Source of the DNA: CAZIPZ01 sp964541075
GTDB lineage: Bacteria; Acidobacteriota; Terriglobia; 20CM-2-55-15
Assembly (NCBI GenBank): GCA_964541075.1
Contig: CAZIPZ010000169.1
Location: forward strand, 1-9,031
Length of the DNA stretch: 9,031 nt
Direction: 5' to 3'
Translations under genes and position numbers: made by a program
Shown: in pieces, positions 5,951 through 9,031 of the stretch
Layout of the letters: each line of letters starts with the position of its first letter
How positions within the stretch are numbered: the stretch's first letter is position 1
The notes under the pieces: generated by a model
Databases searched by the model: none
What the model was told of the DNA's origin: nothing
What the model saw: only the letters and a program-made list of their open reading frames with translations

Positions 5951-7102
5951 TCACTGGCCTGAGGTGGCGGACAGCAGGAACGGAGGACCGATCAATTTCG
6001 CTGGATCCGCGCCGGGCTTTGGGCGCAGCTTCCAAAAGCTGTTCCCTTGAGCGTTGGCGATATAAAAACTTCCTTCGCTATCCACGCTCAATTGATGCGG
6101 GCCCCAAATATTTCCAGGTTGTGCACCGAAGGTGCCCCACGAATACAGCAGCTTCCCATTGAGATCAAATTTCAGGATCTTCTGTGAGCCGCCGTCACCA
6201 ACCCAAAGGTGTTGGTCTTTTGACATGTAGAGGTAATACGGCGTCGGTATGTTGGGCCACTGCTCAATAAACTTGCCGTTTTCATCGAATACTTGAATTC
6301 GCGAATTGGCCTGTTCTGCGACATATAGGCGGCGTTTTGCATCGATAACGATATTGTGAACCGCAGCAGATCCTCCGTTGGTGACGTTGTTGAATTCACC
6401 GGGGCCGGTTCCGGGCTTACCGAATTGAAAGAGAAACTTACCCTCCTTCGAAAACTTGATCACGCGCGAGTTCTTATATCCGTCCGTGACGTAGAAGTCT
6501 CCGTTAGGAAGAAAAACAATGTCGGACGGCTGATTGAAATGAGTCTGGTCATTTCCAGGCACGCCCTTTTCCCCAAGCGTCATTACGATTTTCTTACCGT
6601 CATGCGAAAACTTCCAAACCTGCTGGCTCAAGGTGTCGATCAACCAAACGTGCTTCTCTGGATCGTATGGGCTGATGTATATGCGATGCGGATTTGTAAA
6701 AAGCCCATTGTGCTGATCCCAGGACTCCACCATCTTGCCGGTGCGATCAAAAACCATGAAAAAATGCTCCATGCGTTTTTGCTCTCTCGACTGGGCTCTT
6801 ACAGCGTCGATCAAGGCGAGCGCATTCGGTGTTCCCGTCAGTTTCAAAGCCGGCGCCTCACCGCGCATGAACACCAAGACGCGATCCGGGGATTCTGCCC
6901 AGATCGCAGCGATGCCCCCGAAAGACCAGCCATCGTTATGAATCGGCTGCGGCCAGTTCGGCACAACATCGTATGGTCCGGTAATATCGGCGCCTCCCTT
7001 TTCCTGGGCCTTCATCACAGACGCAGAAGGCATCCCTAAAACCAGCGCCAGTAGTAACGCCGCCAGCATGCTCAACGAAAGCAAAACTCTTGCACCGCCC
7101 AT
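5951..7102 (-). CDS. Secreted NHL-repeat beta-propeller of the peptidyl-hydroxyglycine amidating-lyase (PAL) family
   Basis: The start is the ATG at 7102, which follows AGGAGG with four bases between; the frame opens further upstream (ATG at 7153) without such a site. The 383-residue protein begins with a signal peptide (hydrophobic 6-23, MLAALLLALVLG, cleavage probably in the 27-33 region). The rest is a six-bladed NHL propeller. It can be aligned, from memory, with the PAL domain of rat PAM: RGE at 80-82 with the R533 position, PHRIYI with His139, NDQTHFNQPSDI (184-195), the hallmark DGYKNSRV (207-214) with Tyr209, VHNIVID with His249, and GPHQLSVD with His336. The three histidines match the PAL zinc site. 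The catalytic Arg706 position appears to be Gln264 (VAEQANSR instead of VADRENGR), so lyase activity is doubtful. No monooxygenase partner is present. Its role is unknown; it follows nuoI by 96 bp. Confidence 0.88.
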   Translation of the reverse strand: MGGARVLLSLSMLAALLLALVLGMPSASVMKAQEKGGADITGPYDVVPNWPQPIHNDGWSFGGIAAIWAESPDRVLVFMRGEAPALKLTGTPNALALIDAVRAQSREQKRMEHFFMVFDRTGKMVESWDQHNGLFTNPHRIYISPYDPEKHVWLIDTLSQQVWKFSHDGKKIVMTLGEKGVPGNDQTHFNQPSDIVFLPNGDFYVTDGYKNSRVIKFSKEGKFLFQFGKPGTGPGEFNNVTNGGSAAVHNIVIDAKRRLYVAEQANSRIQVFDENGKFIEQWPNIPTPYYLYMSKDQHLWVGDGGSQKILKFDLNGKLLYSWGTFGAQPGNIWGPHQLSVDSEGSFYIANAQGNSFWKLRPKPGADPAKLIGPPFLLSATSGQ

Positions 7103-7106
7103 ATAA

Positions 7107-7112
7107 CCTCCT
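7107..7112 (-). promoter_or_regulatory. Ribosome binding site of the propeller gene
   Basis: A perfect AGGAGG on the minus strand lies four bases before the ATG at 7102. It decides the start against the in-frame ATG at 7153 and puts the signal peptide at the N-terminus. Confidence 0.85.
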
Positions 7113-7122
7113 GTGGATTCAG

Positions 7123-7172
7123 ACAGTAAAACCGAACTGCTCAGGCAACACAAACAATTCTTTACTGTAAAA
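7123..7172 (-). promoter_or_regulatory. Paired TTTTACwGT motifs in the nuoI-propeller gap
   Basis: On the minus strand TTTTACAGT (7164-7172) and TTTTACTGT (7123-7131) recur 41 bp apart, close to four helical turns. The upstream copy is part of the odd palindrome TTTAC-T-GTAAA (7161-7171). Two in-phase copies just upstream of the propeller gene would suit a regulator, but no binding protein can be named and AT-rich chance matches are possible. I see no clear -35/-10 pair or terminator in this 96-bp gap. Confidence 0.25.
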
Positions 7173-7198
7173 ATCGGTGGATTGAACGAAGAGTTTGG

Positions 7199-7819
7199 CT
7201 AGTGTGAAGACGAAACGTTAACGGCTTCCCAGCTGCCCTTCATCTGGCCGCCGTTTATAGAGCATTTGTGGGGAAAGTTTAAGGTGCAAACCGTAATCGG
7301 TTTTCGGATCGTTGGATCCATCAACTCGTGAATATCCAACTGCATGGCTTGGCGTGAGTACGCCGCTACATCGAGGATTCCAGTATCCATCCGGATCGCA
7401 TCTTCCGGGCAGACCTCAACGCAATACCCGCAGTAAACACACATTCCGAGGTCGATATCGAAGCGAACAGGATACTTTTCAACGTCTGGATCCGGATGTT
7501 CACCGGGCACAATCGTAATGCACCTAGCCGGGCAGACGGTCTCGCACAACATACATCCGACACAACGCGGCGTCTTGTTGTCACGCAGCGTTAATCGATG
7601 TCGGCTTCGGAATCTAGACATCAGCGGTCTTCTTTCCTCGGGGTACTGAATCGTCGCCGACGCACGGACGTTTTTCATGCCGCCGAACAAGTGGGCCGTA
7701 TGAATAAACAGATTCCGGAAGAAGTGGGTGAATGTAATCTTGAGCCCCGAGATGATCTGGGGCACGTAGATCTTTTCCCAGAACGTCAACTCGCGTCTTC
7801 GGACGACCTTTACACCCAT
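7199..7819 (-). CDS. nuoI: NADH-quinone oxidoreductase subunit I (complex I, two [4Fe-4S] clusters)
   Basis: The 206-residue protein is the 8Fe ferredoxin-like TYKY subunit of complex I. It carries clusters N6a and N6b, which pass electrons from NuoG toward NuoB at the membrane interface. The two CxxCxxCxxxCP motifs are complete: Cys86, 89, 92, 96 and Cys127, 130, 133, 137. The N-terminal amphipathic segment (WEKIYVPQIISGLKITF, 14-30) matches the part that lies on the membrane. The ATG at 7819 shares one base with the nuoH stop (TAATG) and has GGGGG seven bases upstream, which implies translational coupling; the frame remains open upstream but inside nuoH. A C-terminal tail of about 45 residues after the second cluster contains two further cysteines (178, 186) of unknown role. 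The next gene is not nuoJ. Confidence 0.97.
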   Translation of the reverse strand: MGVKVVRRRELTFWEKIYVPQIISGLKITFTHFFRNLFIHTAHLFGGMKNVRASATIQYPEERRPLMSRFRSRHRLTLRDNKTPRCVGCMLCETVCPARCITIVPGEHPDPDVEKYPVRFDIDLGMCVYCGYCVEVCPEDAIRMDTGILDVAAYSRQAMQLDIHELMDPTIRKPITVCTLNFPHKCSINGGQMKGSWEAVNVSSSH

Positions 7820-8910
7820 TAACGCGCCCCCGCGAGAAAGAAGAGAACAAGCGCGGTCACAATGATGTTGACCACAGACACAGGAAACAACCCCTTCCAA
7901 CCAAGGTTCATCAGCTGATCATAACGGAATCTGGGGAGCGTCCACCGCAGTTGCATAAACAGAAAACAAAACACGAGAACCTTAATGGTAAAGCTCGCGA
8001 CGCCCAGCAGGACATATACCAGATTAGAGAGCGGAATCACAGTTCCCCAGGGAAAGTGGAAGCCATCCGGCATCAGATACGGCACCTGCCATCCGCCGAA
8101 AAACAGCGTCGTGGAAAGACAAGCGACAAGAATGGTCTCAAGAAAGTCTGTAAGGAAAAACATCCCGAACTTCATTCCGCTATATTCCACGAAATAGCCG
8201 ATAATTTCGGACTCGCCTTCAGGTAAATCAAAAGGCACTCTCTTGGTCTCAGCGAGAGCCGCCGTCACGAATACAAAGAACGCAATCGGCTGCGTCACGA
8301 TGCCCCAAAGCGGAATCCAGCCGCCGAGTGTGCGTCCCTGAGCCCGCACCAAATCTCCGAGGTCCATGGTTCCGTACACCATGATGACGCCCAACACCGC
8401 GATGCCTAGTGCGATCTCGTAGGAAATCATCTGCGCGGTGGCTCTGAGTCCGCCGAGAATAGCGTAATTGTTGCGCGAAGCGAAACCCGCGAGGATGACC
8501 CCGTACACACCCAAGGAAAGCATAGCGAAGATGAAAAGCAACGCGGCATCCATCTTCGCAACCTGAAGTTCGATGACACGGTCTCCGATAATCAAGCGAT
8601 CGCCGAATGGAATTCCGGCAAATGCAACAAGTGCGAAGAAAACGGAAAAGAATGGTGCGAGAGTATGAAGCACCTTATCGGCGCCGGCGGGAACGATGTC
8701 TTCCTTCGTAAACATTTTCACGGCGTCGGCGATACCGTGGAACAGTCCCAATACTCGGAATCCAAAGATTTCAGCCCGGTTCGCGCCAATCCGGTCTTGG
8801 ATCAAGGCTGATTGCTTTCGTTCCACCCACGTGTGCAAACCGGCCAGATTGAGCACACCAAAGAAAACAATGCCCGCCAGTATGACTTTTATGACCAGCA
8901 TCTCCATCAT
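7819..8910 (-). CDS. nuoH: NADH-quinone oxidoreductase subunit H (complex I membrane subunit)
   Basis: The 363-residue protein is the membrane subunit (ND1) that forms the entrance of the quinone chamber and joins the peripheral arm to the proton-pumping arm. It has about eight or nine hydrophobic helices. Family motifs are present: WVERKQSALIQDRIGANR (28-45), the loop HGIADAVKMFTKED (58-71), SRNNYAILGGLRATAQMISYEI (145-166), and the acidic quinone-site loop AETKRVPFDLPEGESEIIGYFVEYSG (220-245). The first motif has Ala43 where most homologues have Pro (GPNR), and the loop has VPFDLPEGESE where proteobacteria have APFDLPEAE. These are lineage variants rather than damage. The start codon overlaps the nuoG stop (ATGA), so translation of nuoG, nuoH and nuoI is coupled. 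Confidence 0.97.
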   Translation of the reverse strand: MMEMLVIKVILAGIVFFGVLNLAGLHTWVERKQSALIQDRIGANRAEIFGFRVLGLFHGIADAVKMFTKEDIVPAGADKVLHTLAPFFSVFFALVAFAGIPFGDRLIIGDRVIELQVAKMDAALLFIFAMLSLGVYGVILAGFASRNNYAILGGLRATAQMISYEIALGIAVLGVIMVYGTMDLGDLVRAQGRTLGGWIPLWGIVTQPIAFFVFVTAALAETKRVPFDLPEGESEIIGYFVEYSGMKFGMFFLTDFLETILVACLSTTLFFGGWQVPYLMPDGFHFPWGTVIPLSNLVYVLLGVASFTIKVLVFCFLFMQLRWTLPRFRYDQLMNLGWKGLFPVSVVNIIVTALVLFFLAGAR

Positions 8911-9031
8911 GGCGCGAGAGCCTCTGGCGCGGGTTTGGCCGCGGACACGTCAGCGCCCTGCAGGCCAATGGTTTCGTAGGTGAGTTGGCTGAAATGGTGT
9001 GACGCCCCAGCCAGCGATTGGAAGATCTCTG
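8907..9031 (-). CDS. nuoG: C-terminal end of NADH-quinone oxidoreductase subunit G (partial)
   Basis: Forty complete codons before a TGA at 8907-8909 are open to the window edge, in the frame EIFQSLAG...LTYETIGLQGADVS. The helix and the LTYETIG element resemble the C-terminal end of the molybdopterin-oxidoreductase-type NuoG subunit. The last residues (AAKPAPEALAP) form an alanine/proline tail. The stop overlaps the nuoH start as ATGA. Identity rests mainly on position upstream of nuoH and on this short motif, since the iron-sulfur domains lie outside the window. Confidence 0.75.
   Translation of the reverse strand, partial: EIFQSLAGASHHFSQLTYETIGLQGADVSAAKPAPEALAP

Noticed and set aside
6356..7039. 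Plus-strand open frame of 227 codons across the propeller gene
   Set aside because: It is antisense to the PAL-like protein, which has a signal peptide and a perfect ribosome site. The antisense product has no recognisable domain.
1..9031. CRISPR arrays, insertion sequences, rRNA, riboswitches, defence or phage genes
   Set aside because: No regularly spaced repeats, transposase motifs, terminal inverted repeats or conserved RNA cores were seen on either strand.

Overview
The window is a single stretch of bacterial chromosome or metagenomic contig with mid-range GC and dense genes. Several things point to an Acidobacteria-like soil or sediment bacterium: the NuoG-NuoH-NuoI order, the NuoH signature (PEGESEIIGYFVEYSG instead of the proteobacterial form), and the secreted NHL/PAL-type propeller. 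This placement is inferred from protein style; the window has no phylogenetic marker such as rRNA.

Layout from left to right. (1) 1-438, minus strand: a class I SAM-dependent methyltransferase whose reading frame switches, near position 111, to sequence resembling the C-terminal domain of FAD-linked oxidases. This is either a fusion or a chimeric contig end. (2) 439-1101: about 660 bases without a convincing gene. It holds a perfect 12-bp palindrome, a TATAAT inside a small hairpin, and the 3' half of a tRNA-Leu(UAA) with no 5' half, which looks like an integration scar or decayed tRNA. (3) 1102-3849, minus strand: a probable operon of an MFS efflux-type transporter, branched-chain aminotransferase ilvE and a diamine-acetyltransferase-like GNAT. 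(4) 3835-3876: a very compact divergent promoter, with overlapping -10 boxes on both strands, serving the transporter and (5) an AlkA-type DNA glycosylase at 3876-4499, plus strand. (6) 4607-5908, plus strand: a soluble GAF-domain histidine kinase with no response regulator beside it. It ends in a hairpin terminator that overlaps its stop codon and also faces the next, convergent gene. (7) 5951-9031, minus strand: the end of nuoG, then nuoH and nuoI of respiratory complex I with overlapping start/stop codons, followed after 96 bp by a secreted beta-propeller of the peptidyl-hydroxyglycine amidating-lyase (PAL) family.

How the genes work together: nuoGHI encode the junction between the hydrophilic arm of complex I and its membrane base. 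The transporter-ilvE-GNAT group combines amino-acid metabolism with small-molecule export and acetylation. The glycosylase (alkylation repair) and the kinase (sensing) stand alone. Most of the window is ordinary housekeeping sequence. The points worth a second look are the methyltransferase/oxidase junction, the half tRNA, the overlapping divergent promoters, and the PAL-like protein that keeps its zinc histidines but appears to lack one catalytic arginine. I see no CRISPR array, insertion sequence, phage gene or defence system.
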